DNA from: Lotus japonicus
Lineage: Eukaryota; Streptophyta; Magnoliopsida; Fabales; Fabaceae
DNA: 64,000 nt
Reading direction: 5' to 3'
Assembly (NCBI RefSeq): GCF_012489685.1
Contig: NC_080043.1
Location: 44,903,127-44,967,126, forward strand
The notes below the pieces were generated by a model. It saw only the letters and a list, made by a program, of their open reading frames with translations, was not told the origin of the DNA and did no database searches. Position 1 is the stretch's first letter. Each line of letters begins with the position of its first letter. Shown here piece after piece: positions 1 through 11,336 of the stretch. The position numbers and the translations under genes are program-made.

Positions 1-1978
1 TCTGATCCATCTTCATGCTGGACAAAAGTCCATATTCAGATTTTTCAGAATGAAATTAAATCTATCCTCTACTAAGGGCTTTGTAAAAATATCTGCCCAT
101 TGATGGTCAGTATCAACAAACTTCAGAAGAAGTACGCCCTTCTGAACATAATCTCTAATAAAGTGATACTTTACCTCAATGTGTTTTGCCCTTGAGTGTA
201 AGATAGGATTCTTACTTAATGAGATTGCAGCAGTGTTATCACAATAGATTGGGATGTTGCTCTCAAGGATCTGATAATCCTCCAGCTGATGTTTCATCCC
301 GAGCATCTGAGTGTTGCATATTGCAGCTGAGATGTATTCTGCCTCTTCAGTGGATAGTGCTATGGTTGATTGCCTCTTGCTTGCCCATGAGACTAAGTTG
401 CTTCCCAGAAACTGACAATTTCCAGAAGTGCTTTTTCTCTCTGTTCTATCTCCAACAAAATCAGCATCACAATAACCTAAAAGCTTATACTCTGATGTTT
501 TCTTATACATCAAGCCAAGGTTAGTGGTGCCTTTCAGATATCACAGGATCCTCTTAACAGCAGTTAAGTGGGTTTCCCTTGGATCTGATTGGAAACGAGC
601 ACATAAATGAACACTAAACAGAATATCTGGCCTAGATGTAGTTAAGTATAGAAGTGATCCTATCATACTACGATAGAGCTTCTGACAAACTTTACCACTT
701 GCATCTTCTTTTTCCATAATGCATGTAGGATGCATTGGAGTCTTAGCAATTGTAGATTCTGTCATATTGAACTCCTTCAGAAGTTCTTTAGTGTACTTGC
801 TCTGATGGATGTACGTTCCTTCTGGTGTTTGATCAACTTATATACCCAGAAAGTATTTGAGTTCTCCCATCATACTCATTTCAAATTCGGCCTGCATCAT
901 CTTAGAAAATTCTTTGCATAGAGATTGATTAGCAGAACCAAATATAATATCATCAACATAAATTTGCACAATTAAGATATCATCTTTGTAAGTTTTGCAA
1001 AAGAGAGTTGTATCTACTTTACCCCTTACAAACTCGTTCTCCAGAAGGAATGAGTTGAGTCTCTCATACCATGCTCTGGGAGCTTGCTTTAGACCATAGA
1101 GGGATTTATTCAATTTGAAAACATGGTCAGGGTTCTTCTCATCTTCAAAACCTGGGGGTTGATGAACGTAGACTTCCTCTGATATGTAACCATTTAGGAA
1201 GGCACTCTTAACGTCCATCTGATGTAGAATTATGTTGTGATTCACTGAGAAAGAGATCAGCAGTCTGAATGCTTCTAGTCTTGCTACTGGAGAAAATGTT
1301 TCTGTATAGTCTATTCCTTCCTGCTGCTTGTAGCCTTGAGCAACTAGCCTTGCCTTGTTTCTCACTATATCTCCTTTCTCATTCAGCTTGTTTCTGAAAA
1401 CCCATTTGGTTCCAATCACATGAACGCTTTGAGGTTTCTTCACTAAGCTCCAAACATCATTCTTGGAAAATTGATTCAGTTCTTCTTCCATAGCCAGAAT
1501 CCAGTCCTTGTCCTGAAGAGCTTCATCAATGGACTTAGGTTCAATTAATGACACCAATCCTTTCAGACTAAGCAAGGTCTCTTCAGAGGGTCTGAAGGCT
1601 GATCTGGTTCTGACCGGTTCATCTTTGTTGCCCAGAATCAATTCCTTAGCATGTGAAGCAATGATTCTGCTTTTGTTCTGAGGTTGTGAATCAGAGGGAC
1701 CAGCTTCTTCTGGATCATCTTCCTCTGGATCAGCTTCCTCTGGAGCTTTGCTTTTGTCAGAAACATTTATGCTTAAATCTGCAAACTTCTCAACTAGCTT
1801 TGACTGATCATAGTCAAGCTTATCATCAAATCTAAATGAATAGATTCTTCAATTGTTTTAGCATCAGTATCATAAAATCTGAAACCTTTAGATCTATCAG
1901 AGTAACCAAGTAATAGACATTTAGAAGACTTAGCATCAAACTTATGCAATCTATCCTTAGTGTTAAGAACATAACAAA
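1..1978 (-). pseudogene. Sirevirus pol, 3' half: integrase C-terminus, reverse transcriptase, RNase H
   Basis: This part of the polyprotein copies element RNA into DNA in cytoplasmic particles. It resumes after the solo LTR with the integrase C-terminal segment (about 1973-1800). A Pro/Glu-rich linker follows. The RT spans about 1600-750, with the WVFRNKLNEKG entry, FLNGYISEEVYV and the active-site motif YVDDIIFG near 930. RNase H lies at about 500-60 (DADFVGDRTERKSTSG, then YCDNTAAISLSKNP). Premature stops lie at 838-840 (Gln to TAA after KYFLGI) and 541-543 (TGA after KRIL). The C-terminus (FILKNLNMDFCPA) is intact and ends at 13. It cannot encode a working polyprotein. Confidence 0.93.
1974..1978. 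other. Target-site duplication, left copy (acaaa)
   Basis: The 5-bp repeat acaaa lies directly before TGTAACACC and again at 5536-5540 after GTCTTACA. The undamaged plus-strand Sirevirus has a single copy at the equivalent integrase site, which confirms a staggered-cut insertion. Confidence 0.9.
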
Positions 1979-4900
1979 TGTAACACCCCGATTTCGGTGG
2001 CGTCACTTTAGTAACCAAAAGAAACTTAATGCGGAAAAACGTGAATATTTTTTTTTTGATAATAGGATTAGAAACTGAAAGGGATGAAACTCTACAACGA
2101 AAGATAGCAGAACTAATATACAATAAAAATTACAGCCCCCGCTGTAAGTAGCAAACCACGTCACGAGTAAACCTCCAGTGACGGAAAGTAGTAGAAAGTA
2201 ACGCCCGTAGGCAATATGTACAGACCAAAAGTAAAGGTTAAGTGTCCGCAACACAAACCTCAAAAATGAGAATGAGTTAGCCCAAACGGCCTAAAAGAAG
2301 ACCTCCTAGCCCAACCAACTATCTGTGATTCCCGTAGAGGAACCACACAAAAAGCTATAGGCGAGAAACTACCCTGTCCCCAAAAAAACAAATGACGGTC
2401 AGAGCTAAGACTTTACTCCTACACTAATCCTATCTCGAGGAGATCACACCAGCACTCAAAACTATGTGCTAGCATGATCGTCGTCCAAATCTGAATCCAG
2501 AACGACCAAGTCTATGTACACCATCCGTCCTCCTCTCGCTACCGCGATGCGCTCCTGTTCCAGCATCTCAAACCTAGTTTCCCCCGAAGGGTGAACCATC
2601 GTGAATCAGTCCGCCATGGACATCTGACAAAGGGCGTAGTCCGCCAAAGCACACACAGAAGACGCGAGGGTCAACTCCAAAGAATTATGTAAATAATAAT
2701 CCCAATAGGTACAAATAAGAGATAGCCGCTTAGGCTTATAAGTTTAAGATAACATCCTAGGGTTGTATATTCCACAATGAATATAAATGACAGTAATAAG
2801 AATTAACATGCATCAGATAAGATTAACAATTATCAATCACACTCAGCAACTAAGTCAGTATGCATGTTGCATGAAATGCAGATGCCGGTTAACCCGGTTA
2901 ACCAAATGCATTCCGAAAAGGATGGACATCAACGGATCAGCCCTAGCACCAGCCACGGTGGGACTATTTCGGCCTGCGTGCCTCTTACACCACACAAAGG
3001 TTGCAAGATCAGCATAAAAACCGAAGGCCTGCCATTTCGGTCTGCTACTAAGAGTCGCCTAATAGCGCTCTTACGCGGAAATCCCGGTCTTATGACCATT
3101 TTGGAATCCACCGAGGTCCGGAGTCCGTCCTGTGTTAATACCTCATTAATGGTGCATGAATGCAAAAATGATTAGCCAAACAACGTCTCCGACCTCTCTT
3201 GACACGTCGCCACGTGTTCTAGCTATCTTATTGTCTCTAAAAAAAACATACCCTAAGGTAAATGTCGATTCTGCGACAAAAGACAATTCTTTACAAACAT
3301 AATATCTCATGATGATCTCCAAATCATCCGACTCATCTCCATCCGATGGTCAAAACTGCTCAACGAGCAAAGAGTATCAACATACTCGGAAACTACCTGT
3401 TTCCCGGCTTATCTCTCAGATAGCCCAACAACACAACATGCTTCTCGAGCACAAGAGTATCAACATACTCAGAACTTATCAGTTTTCTCAACACTTGGAC
3501 TCGACGACACTTCTCCTTTTCCCAAAACTAAGATTTGACTCCTAGGCTTTCTTTCGAGATTGTTATCATTACTTAAAGATTTAGAGGTTGTTTAATGTCT
3601 TATGAGTTTTCCTTACAAAGTAGGTTCCATTTAGTCTTATTGCAAATCTTGTGAGTTTTCAACATCCCATAACCCCAAATAACTTCCAGAGAATGTCTCG
3701 ATCCACTAAAACAATAACAAGGCCCGAACTCCGTTCGTCCCATCAAACTTTCTCAAAACTCTCATAAAAATCGGCATGACTTGCCCGTTGTTCTCACTCC
3801 TCAGTACCACAGTTATATGTGAAATGGCATAGTTAAATCAGCACATTCAACAAACATATCACATACATCAACACATTCAAGAATAACCACGTAGATTCTC
3901 CAGGGTTCTCTTCAAAAGTTCAGTGAGAAGCCCTCACCGGTAGATTCTCCAGGGTTCTCTTCAAAAGTTCCTTCACAATCAGCTCCTTGCTCTTCGGGAA
4001 ATTCCTCAAAAGAACCTTTAGAGTAAAACCACAGAATTCCATCAAAATCTATCAGAAACTCAGCAATCAATACTCACTAAGGTTACACGAAGTAGTATAT
4101 ACTCCGAGGTACGATAATCTAGCGCGAAAGGACAAGTTTTTCAAAAAAGAATTTTCTTCCTCCTCCTAGGGTAGCTCTCGGCCACACAGGGTAATTGTGT
4201 GTGTCGATTTTTCTTCGATCAAACTTAGTTCCTAGGTTATTATTAGTCGTAACTAAGGTTAATCTAAACTCGGAAAAATTATCGGATCGAAAACTGTCGC
4301 AGGGGTATTTTGGTCAATATTTTTAGCTCAGAATTTCAAAATTGGAATTTCGAAAAACAAATTGGATGGGGACGTCACCAACGACGTTTATGACGACTAA
4401 TCCTACTAGCACTAAGCTAAGGCGATAGTTTTCAGCCCAAAGGACGAAACTTTGTCCCAAAATGGGTATTTGGAGCAGAATTGAAACTCGACGGTAGTTT
4501 TTCGAGAATCGGCGTAATATTATTCGCTCAACATGCTCAGGAGCACGTATGGGAAGATGTTTAGATAGAAAAATGGAATTATCTGGATAGTTTTGCAAAA
4601 ACCTCAAAACTAAGAGCACAGAAAGACATAGTGAAAAGCTACAGAAATGACGATCAGAGGTTAGGATTAGCGACTATACCTCGATACCCTCAAGTAGCAA
4701 TTGTTGGATCGACGATCAAGCAAGAAACGACGAAAATCTTCTTCTCCTCCTCTCCTCTCAAACTCGCGGCCTTCTTGGTGGAAATGGGTAAGGTTTTGTG
4801 ATTTTTCTCATTTTCTTGCTATATATAGAGGTTGGAAAAACACAGGAAAATGAAAGTTTCGCGATTCCGATTTTTCTGGCTTCATTCTCCGTGAATTCTA

Positions 4901-5535
4901 AGATAGGTTTTGGCGACAGAATTCCAAAACTCAACAGAGGTTTTCTTGTATTTTAGGTGACTAATGCAAAGTCGGTGCAAAACTATTTTACCCGATAAGT
5001 TACTTTTTGCAAAGAATGTCGGAAGAAAAAACTTCCTTCTGAAGAAAGATTGAAAACATCAAGAGAAATGGGTGTACGCGTGTGGAATCTTCATTTGAAG
5101 CTAAGAATAGAAAAAGTCTTCATCGTCGGTTGATTTTAGGTTTCTTGCACTATTTGGGTTTCAGTTTCGGCAAACTTCCGAGGATTGGAATCGGACGTTC
5201 GTAGATCCTAGAGTTTCGCCTTGAAACGATTGTCATATAAGGATTAAGAGAAGTTCTAACATTTCTCTGAAGATTTTTGGAATTAGTTTCCATCGCCTCT
5301 CTAAGTGTAAATTAGCTATTTACTAGGGTTTTTGCCCTAGGTTTAAGCGTATATCGATCGTGCTATAACTTTTATCGACTTCGATACAATCCTTAGACTT
5401 TTCCTGAACTTTCTCCTTCATAAATTTATTCCTTTCGATAAAATCTTGTTCAGGTTTTCTTTCACGATACATCAAGCCTAATCGTAAATGGAAATCTCTT
5501 CCACTTATTCTAAGCTTAAAAACTTGGGTCTTACA
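1979..5535 (-). repeat. Solo LTR of Tekay-type family A, 3557 bp
   Basis: On the plus strand the segment begins TGTAACACCCCGATTTCGG and ends GGGTCTTACA, which is the reverse complement of the LTR ends of the family-A element at 15174-42722. It is flanked by the 5-bp direct repeat acaaa (1974-1978 and 5536-5540), and the integrase reading resumes after it, so it is a solo LTR left by LTR-LTR recombination. A TATA box (ctatatatag, 4819-4828) reads on the minus strand. It is about 1 kb shorter than the other family-A LTRs because it lacks the segment those carry downstream of the TATA box; at that place it resembles family B. The motif gagtatcaacatactc, a perfect hairpin, occurs twice (about 3370 and 3452), and a block of about 30 bp (tagattctccagggttctct...) is duplicated near 3894 and 3942. 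Confidence 0.92.
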
Positions 5536-5540
5536 ACAAA

Positions 5541-6680
5541 CACAACCAAAAGGATGAAAATAAGAAATGTTGGGTTTTATATTCTTCCACAATTCATAAG
5601 GAGTCTTATTCAGAATTGGTCTCACAGAGATTCTGTTCTGAATGTAACATGCTCTGTTTACTGCCTCTGCCCAAAAGTGCTTAGCCATGCCAGTTTTTTG
5701 GAGCATGGTTCTAGCCATCTCCTGAAGAGTTTTGTTCTTCCTCTCAACAACACCATTTTGTTGAGGAGTTCTGGGACAAGATAAATCATGTGCAATTCCA
5801 TAGGAATCAAACAGACTCTCAAACTTGTCATTCTCAAACTCTCCACCATGGTCACTTCTGACACGCACAATCCTACAAGCCTTCTCGTTATGCACTTGGG
5901 CTATGAAGGTAGAGAACACATAATGAGACTCATCCTTGCGGGATAGAAATTTTACCCACGTCCAGCGGTTATAGTCGTCAACTATGACCATCCCATATCT
6001 CTTGCCATCTATAGACTTAGTTTTCACTGGTCCAAACAGATCGATATGCAGAAGTTCCAACGGCCTTGAGGTTGAGACAACATTTTTTGCCTTGAAAGGG
6101 ACTTTCGTGAATTTTCCTTTCTGACATGCTTCACAAAGAGCATCTGAAGAGAACTTCAGAGTGGGTAAGCCCCTGGCAAGGTTTAGCTTACTCAGCTGAG
6201 AAATCTTTCTCATGCTGGCATGCCCTAACTGTCTATGCCATACCCACTGCTCCTCATTAACAGAAAGAAGGCACTTCACATTCTGAGATTCCAACTCAGA
6301 CAAAAAAATCTGATCTTATAAATGTTGTTCTTCCTCTTGCTGTTAAACAGAACAGAGCCATCGATCTGACTTACAGCCCTGCAAGACTTTTGATTGAAAA
6401 TAACATCATAACCCTTGTCAGCTAATTGACTTACAGACAATAAGTTATGAGTTAAGCCGTCTACTAATAAAACATTATCAATGCATGGACTATTATCTAC
6501 ACGAATAGTACAAGTACCAACAATTTTACCCTTTTCGTTCCCACCAAAGCCAACTTCGCCTCCAGGCTTAAGTTTTAGCTCTTGGAACATACACCTTTCT
6601 CCCGTGATATGACGCGAGCATCCACTGTCCAGATTCCATGATTGGTGTTTCAGTGGAGCTATCAAGGATATCTGCAACAT
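5541..6680 (-). pseudogene. Sirevirus pol, 5' part: protease and integrase
   Basis: The aspartic protease active site LDSGCSRHITG lies near 6620. The integrase zinc-binding region has WHRQLGHASMRK followed by CEACQKGKF (about 6245-6110). The catalytic core follows with HIDLFGPVKT, DDYNRWTWVKF and the PQQNGVVERKN segment (about 6030-5700), and runs to FHPFGCVC, where the solo LTR cuts in at 5540. A single-base indel in a T run near 6303 puts the protease and integrase in different frames. Unlike the plus copy, the DHGGEFEN stretch is in frame here, which shows that the shift near 12032 is private to the plus copy. Confidence 0.9.
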
Positions 6681-7971
6681 AGATAATCTTGTCCTTAGGT
6701 ACCCACTTTTTGCGTCCTTTCTTGTTAGTTACCCCAGAGGTTCTGATCACCTTGGGTTTCTCAACATGATAGTGTAAAGGAATTTTAGCATGATATTTAG
6801 ACATGGAGAAGGTTCCCATTTTGAGAGGGGGATTAGCAACTTTAGTAGGTAATGATTCAGGCAATATGGTACCAGAGGGTACAAAGCATTCATACAATGT
6901 TTTAACTTTAGGCATAGAAGGCTCATTTCTACTAGAACTAGAATAGCCAATGCCATGCATTCCAATTCTGCTTACGCCATAAATCATTGAAGCCATTAAG
7001 CTTCTATCTACGCTCTTAGCCAGGAATCTTTGAAAGGATTTTTCATACTTAGATTCATTTTTACAATCAGAGGCATCACAAGCAACTATTTCTTCTAACT
7101 TAGCAATCTGGTTCTTAAGCACAGAGTTAGAATTTACTAAAGCATGATTATCATTTTTCAACTCAGAAATAATTTTCTCATGTTCAGAAGGAGTCTTAGA
7201 AGCAGCAGAGAAATCCTTTTTCAACTTTTTATGCTTAGTCAATAGAGAATTATACTTATCCATTATATCAGACAAAGCATGTTTTAGTTCAGAGGTTGAG
7301 AAAGAAGCGAATACCTCATTTTCATCGTCTGAGTTATGATCTTCTTCTGATGCTGAGTCAGAGTCAGTTGCATCTTTTGACTCTGCTTCTTTGTCTTTGA
7401 CAATAGCCATGAGTCCTTGAACTTCACCATCAGAGTCAACATCCTCTAACTCTGATTCGTCAAAAGTTACCATCAGACTTTTCTTGGTCTTGAAGTGCTT
7501 CTTTGGCTTCTTGTCCTTTTTCAACTTTGGACAGTCACTTTTGTAGTGCCCTGATTCTTTGCACTTGAAACAAGTGACTTCCTTGATTAATGACTTCTTC
7601 TGGCCTGAGGATTCAGACTTTCCTTTGGCCTTTCCAGAGCCTCTGTACTTGCTCTGCCGTGCTTCCAGATGCGGTTAAGTCTTTTAGAGATCAGAGTCAG
7701 CTCATCTTCATCAGAATCTTCTGATGCTTCTTCAGATTCTTCTGCTTCAGCTTGGAGAGCTTTTGACTACTCAGATTTAGCCTTCTCAGATTTGGATTTC
7801 AAGGTTATAGACTTCTTCCTCAGATCATGCATCTCTGAGCGCTTCAGCTCATGACATTTCAGTATGCTGATGAGTTCTTCTAAACTCATACGCTCAACAT
7901 CTCTTGTAAGCTCTATTGAAGTCACTAAAGGCAAAGTATCCTAATTGAGGTTCTACTACTCCTAAATAAGA
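6568..7971 (-). pseudogene. Sirevirus gag, C-terminal half
   Basis: Gag forms the retrotransposon particle and binds its RNA. Visible are the CCHC zinc knuckle CFKCKESGHYKSDC (about 7575-7534), an acidic Ser-rich linker, a coiled-coil region (MDKYNSLLTKHKKLKKDF) and the C-terminal tail ending YVPRAKT, which overlaps the protease frame. The N-terminal half of gag, the PBS and the leader are missing. The LTR end (TGAAGG, 7972) is joined to mid-gag at about 7925 through about 35 bp of unmatched filler. A one-base shift or stop near 7675-7670 also interrupts the frame before the knuckle. Confidence 0.88.
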
Positions 7972-8690
7972 TGAAGGTATGAAAAACGGTAGAAAGGGGG
8001 GTGGGGGTTTGAATAACGTTTTCAGAATAAAAATTCCACCTTAAGATTTTAGCAAATATTTTCGAGACACAAGAGGTGCTTAAGATAAGAGATAGAAAAG
8101 CACAGAAGGATTTTATCGTGGTTCACTTGATGAATCACTCAAGCTAATCCAGTCCACCCGTTAAGGTGATTTCTTCCTTCTTAGAATGAAGGCAATTCAC
8201 TAATCAGATAATTGTTACAACTAATCTTGAAACCTGCAAGTGACTAACAATACACTGACTTAGCTCACACTAAGATTCACTCTCTTAGTCTTCTCTAGGA
8301 TCCGATCAACCTTGATCTCCTAAAGGTAAACTAAACAACTGTTTAAGAAATCTGGTTTACAAAGAGATTGCTTCTAAAAAGCTTATAGTAAACACAATGA
8401 ATTCAATGAAGAAAGAATGCTTAGAAGGTTTGAATATAACTTACGCATGTGTAATTTCTTCTAGCCGCATCTTTCAATCTTCAGCCTCTATTTATACTCC
8501 AAGGATTAGGGTTTAAACGTTGCATGGGATTGCTACCGTTGGAGGGCAGTTCTAGAATTTCCAGCTTCTGCTGTGGCTGAGAAAGTTAGGTTAGGTCGTC
8601 AGGATAGTACAATTGCTTTTGTACTTTGGATAGTGACTTGACCTTTAACCTCGTTTGACTTCTGATCAGAGGAGCGCTTCGTGTTGGAAG
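7972..8690 (-). repeat. Truncated 5' LTR of the minus-strand Sirevirus
   Basis: The segment matches, in reverse complement, the 3' LTR at 46590-47793 from about 47083 onward: TATA box, leader and the terminal TACCGTTTTTCATACCTTCA. Roughly the first 490 bp (U3) are lost at the head-to-head junction near 8690. Confidence 0.9.
8489..8496 (-). promoter_or_regulatory. TATA box of the minus-strand Sirevirus LTR
   Basis: The minus strand reads ggagtataaatagagg, identical in core to the TATA of the plus copy (8840-8847). The two boxes fire away from each other. Confidence 0.75.
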
Positions 8691-9356
8691 CTAAGGTTAA
8701 GTCACTATCCAAGTACAAAAGCAAATGTACTATCCTGACGACCTACCTAACATTCTTAGCCACAGCAGAAGCTGGAATTTCCAGAACTGCCCTCCAACGG
8801 TAGCATTTCCATGCAGCGTTCAAACCCTAATCCTTGGAGTATAAATAGAGGCGGAAGATTGAAAGAAGCGGCTAGAAGCACTTACACACGCGCAAGAAAT
8901 ATTAAAACCTTCTAAGCTTTCTTTCATCTGAATTTCATTGTGTTTACTACAAGCTTTTTAGAAGCCATTTCTTTGTAAACAAGAACCTCATATACAGTTG
9001 TATAGTTGCCTTTAGGAGATCAAGGTTGATTGGATCCTAGAGAAGACTAAGAGAGTGAATATTAGTGTGAGCTAAGTAAGTGTAAATGTTAGTCACTTGT
9101 AGGTTTCAAGTGCAGTTGTAACATTTGCCTGATTAGTGGATTGCCTTCATTCTAAGAAGGAAGAAATCACCTTAACGGGTGGACTGGATTAGCTTGAGGG
9201 GTTTATCAAGTGAACCATGATAAAATCCTTGTGTGCCTTTCTATCTCTTATCTTAAGCACTTTGTTCTCGAAAGATTTGTTAAAATCTTTAAGGTGGAAG
9301 TTTTATTCTGAAAACGTTATTCAAACCCCCCCTTTCTACCGTTTTTCATACCTTCA
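8691..9356 (+). repeat. Truncated 5' LTR of the plus-strand Sirevirus
   Basis: This is collinear with 47126-47793 of the 3' LTR and ends CATACCTTCA directly before the PBS. About 535 bp of U3 are missing at the inverted junction. The TATA box tataaata is retained at 8840-8847. Confidence 0.92.
8840..8847 (+). promoter_or_regulatory. TATA box of the plus-strand Sirevirus 5' LTR
   Basis: The sequence tataaata lies in the context ggagtataaatagagg. The same box is present in the 3' LTR at 47274-47281. Confidence 0.78.
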
Positions 9357-9358
9357 AT

Positions 9359-9370
9359 TGGTATCAGAGC
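9359..9370 (+). other. Primer-binding site, tRNA-iMet
   Basis: TGGTATCAGAGC starts two bases after the LTR end. It is complementary to the 3' end of initiator-Met tRNA, the usual primer of plant copia elements. Confidence 0.93.
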
Positions 9371-9428
9371 GCAAGTTCTGATTACCACACCTAACAGTGT
9401 TCAGTGATCCGGGCCGGTGTGAAAAACA

Positions 9429-11336
9429 ATGGCTACCACCAGTGAAACTCAAAAAGATGGTTACAACGCAAAACCTCCCATGTTCTACGGTCAAAGGTTC
9501 GAATATTGGAAAGATAGACTTGAAAGTTTCTTTCTGAGTTTTGATGCAGATCTCTGGCATATTATTGTGGATGGCTATGAGCGTCCAGTTGATGAAGAAG
9601 GCAAGCAGATCCCAAGGTCAGAGATGACTGCAGATCAAAAGAAGCTTTACTCACAACATCACAAAGCTAGAGCAATTCTTCTAAGTTCTATCTCTTATGA
9701 AGAGTACCAGAAGATTACAGATCGTGAGTATGCAAAATGAATCTTTGAATCCCTGAAGATGTCTCATGAAGGAAACAAGAAAGTCAAAGAATCAAAGGCA
9801 TTGTCCTTGATCCAAAAGTATGAATCCTTCATCATGGAGCCAAACGAGTCCATTGAAGAAATGTTTTCCAGATTTCTGTTGCGGGTAGCTGGAATACGAC
9901 CTCTCAACAAGAGCTACACAACAAAAGATCATGTCATAAGGGTCATCAAAAGTCTTCCTGAAAGCTGGATGCCCTTGGTGAGCTCAATAGAGCTCACGAG
10001 AGATGTTGAGCGTATGAGTTTAGAAGAACTCATCAGCATACTGAAGTGCCTTGAGCTGAAGCGCTCAGAGATGCAAGATCTAAGGAAGAAGTCAATAGCC
10101 TTGAAATCCAAATATGAGAAGGCTAAAGCTAAGAAGTCAAAAGCTCTTCAAGCTGAAGCAGAAGAATCTGAAGAAGCATTAGAAGATTCTGATGAAGATG
10201 AGCTGACTCTGATCTCTAAAAGACTCAACCGCATCTAGAAGCACAAGCAAAGCAAGTACAGAGGCTCTGGAAAGGCCAAAGGAAAGTCTGAATCCTCAGG
10301 CCAGAAGAAGTCCTCAATCAAGGAAGTCACATGTTTCGGGTGCAAAGAATCAGGGCACTACAAAAGTGACTGTCCAAAGTTGAAGAAGGACAAGAGGCCA
10401 AAGAAGCACTTCAAGACCAAGAAAAGTCTGATGGTGACTTTTGATGAATCAGTGTCAGAGGATGTTGACTTTGATGGTGAAGTCCAAGGACTTATGGCTA
10501 TTGTCAAAGACAAAGGAGCAGAGTCATAGGATGCTGTTGACTCTGACTCAAAATCAGAAGGAGATCCTAACTCCGACGATGAAAATGAGGTATTCGCTTC
10601 TTTCTCAACCTCTGAACTGAAACATGCTTTGTCTGATATCATGGATAAGTATAACTCTTTATTGTCTAAGCATAAGAAGCTGAAAAAGAACCTATCTGTT
10701 GTTTCTAAGACTCCTTCTGAACATGGGAAAATCATTTCTGATTTGAAAAATGATAACCATGCTTTAGTGAATTCTAACTCTGTGCTTAAGAATCAAATTG
10801 CTAAGTTAGAAGAAGTTATTGCCTGCGATGCCTCTGATAGTAAGCATGAATCCAAGTATGAAAAATCTTTTTAAAGATTCCTGGCTAAAAGCGTAGACAG
10901 AAGCTTCATGGCTTCAATGATCTATGGCGTAAGCAGAAATGGAATGCATGGCATTGGCTATTCTAAACCAATTAGAAATGAGCCTTCTATGCCTAAAGAT
11001 AAATCTTTGTATGAATGCTTTGTTCCCCCAGGTACCATTTTACCTAATCCTTTACCTGCTGAAGTTGCTAAACCTCCTCTTAAAAAGGGATCCTTCTCCA
11101 TGTCTAAATATCATGCAAAAATTCCTTTACATTATCATGTGGAGAAACCCAAGGTGATCAGAACCTCAGGGGTAACTAACAAGAAAGGACCCAGAAAATG
11201 GGTACCTAAGGATAAGATTATCTATGTTGCAGATATAATTGATAGCTCCACTGAAACACCAATCATGGTATCTGGACAGTGGATGCTCGCGTCACATGAC
11301 GGGAGAAAGGCGTATGTTCCAAGAGCTAAAACTTAA
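9429..11336 (+). pseudogene. Sirevirus gag
   Basis: ATG at 9429 (MATTSETQKDG) is the first start after the PBS. Domains in order: N-terminal gag domain (PPMFYGQRFEYWKDRLESFF), the UBN2-like central part, a Lys/Glu/Ser-rich region, one CCHC knuckle (CFGCKESGHYKSDC, about 10332-10373), a coiled coil, and a tail ending YVPRAKT at 11336. One frame runs the whole length but has four stops: TGA 9738-9740, TAG 10236-10238, TAG 10527-10529 and TAA 10872-10874. The last ~98 bp overlap the pol frame, which is +1 relative to gag, as in the minus copy. That suggests translational frameshifting in the ancestor. Confidence 0.92.

Larger units (their letters stand above)
1..8690 (-). mobile_element. Minus-strand Sirevirus (SIRE1/Maximus-type Ty1/copia), 3' end outside the window
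   Basis: Read on the minus strand the order is truncated LTR, gag C-terminal half, protease, integrase, RT, RNase H, which is the Ty1/copia order. The RT active site YVDDIIFG and the long gag with a coiled-coil tail match the Sirevirus lineage. The left edge cuts it just after the pol end: positions 1-12 match the sequence following pol in the plus copy near 14310. By eye the protein is roughly 90% identical to the plus copy, so this is a second family member and not an exact inverted duplicate. Coding is broken by stops, a frameshift and a solo LTR. The PBS and the gag N-terminus are deleted. Confidence 0.93.

Noticed and set aside
9359..9370. Possible tRNA gene remnants at tggtatcagagc sites
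   Set aside because: Each is only the primer-binding site beside an LTR; no cloverleaf sequence follows.
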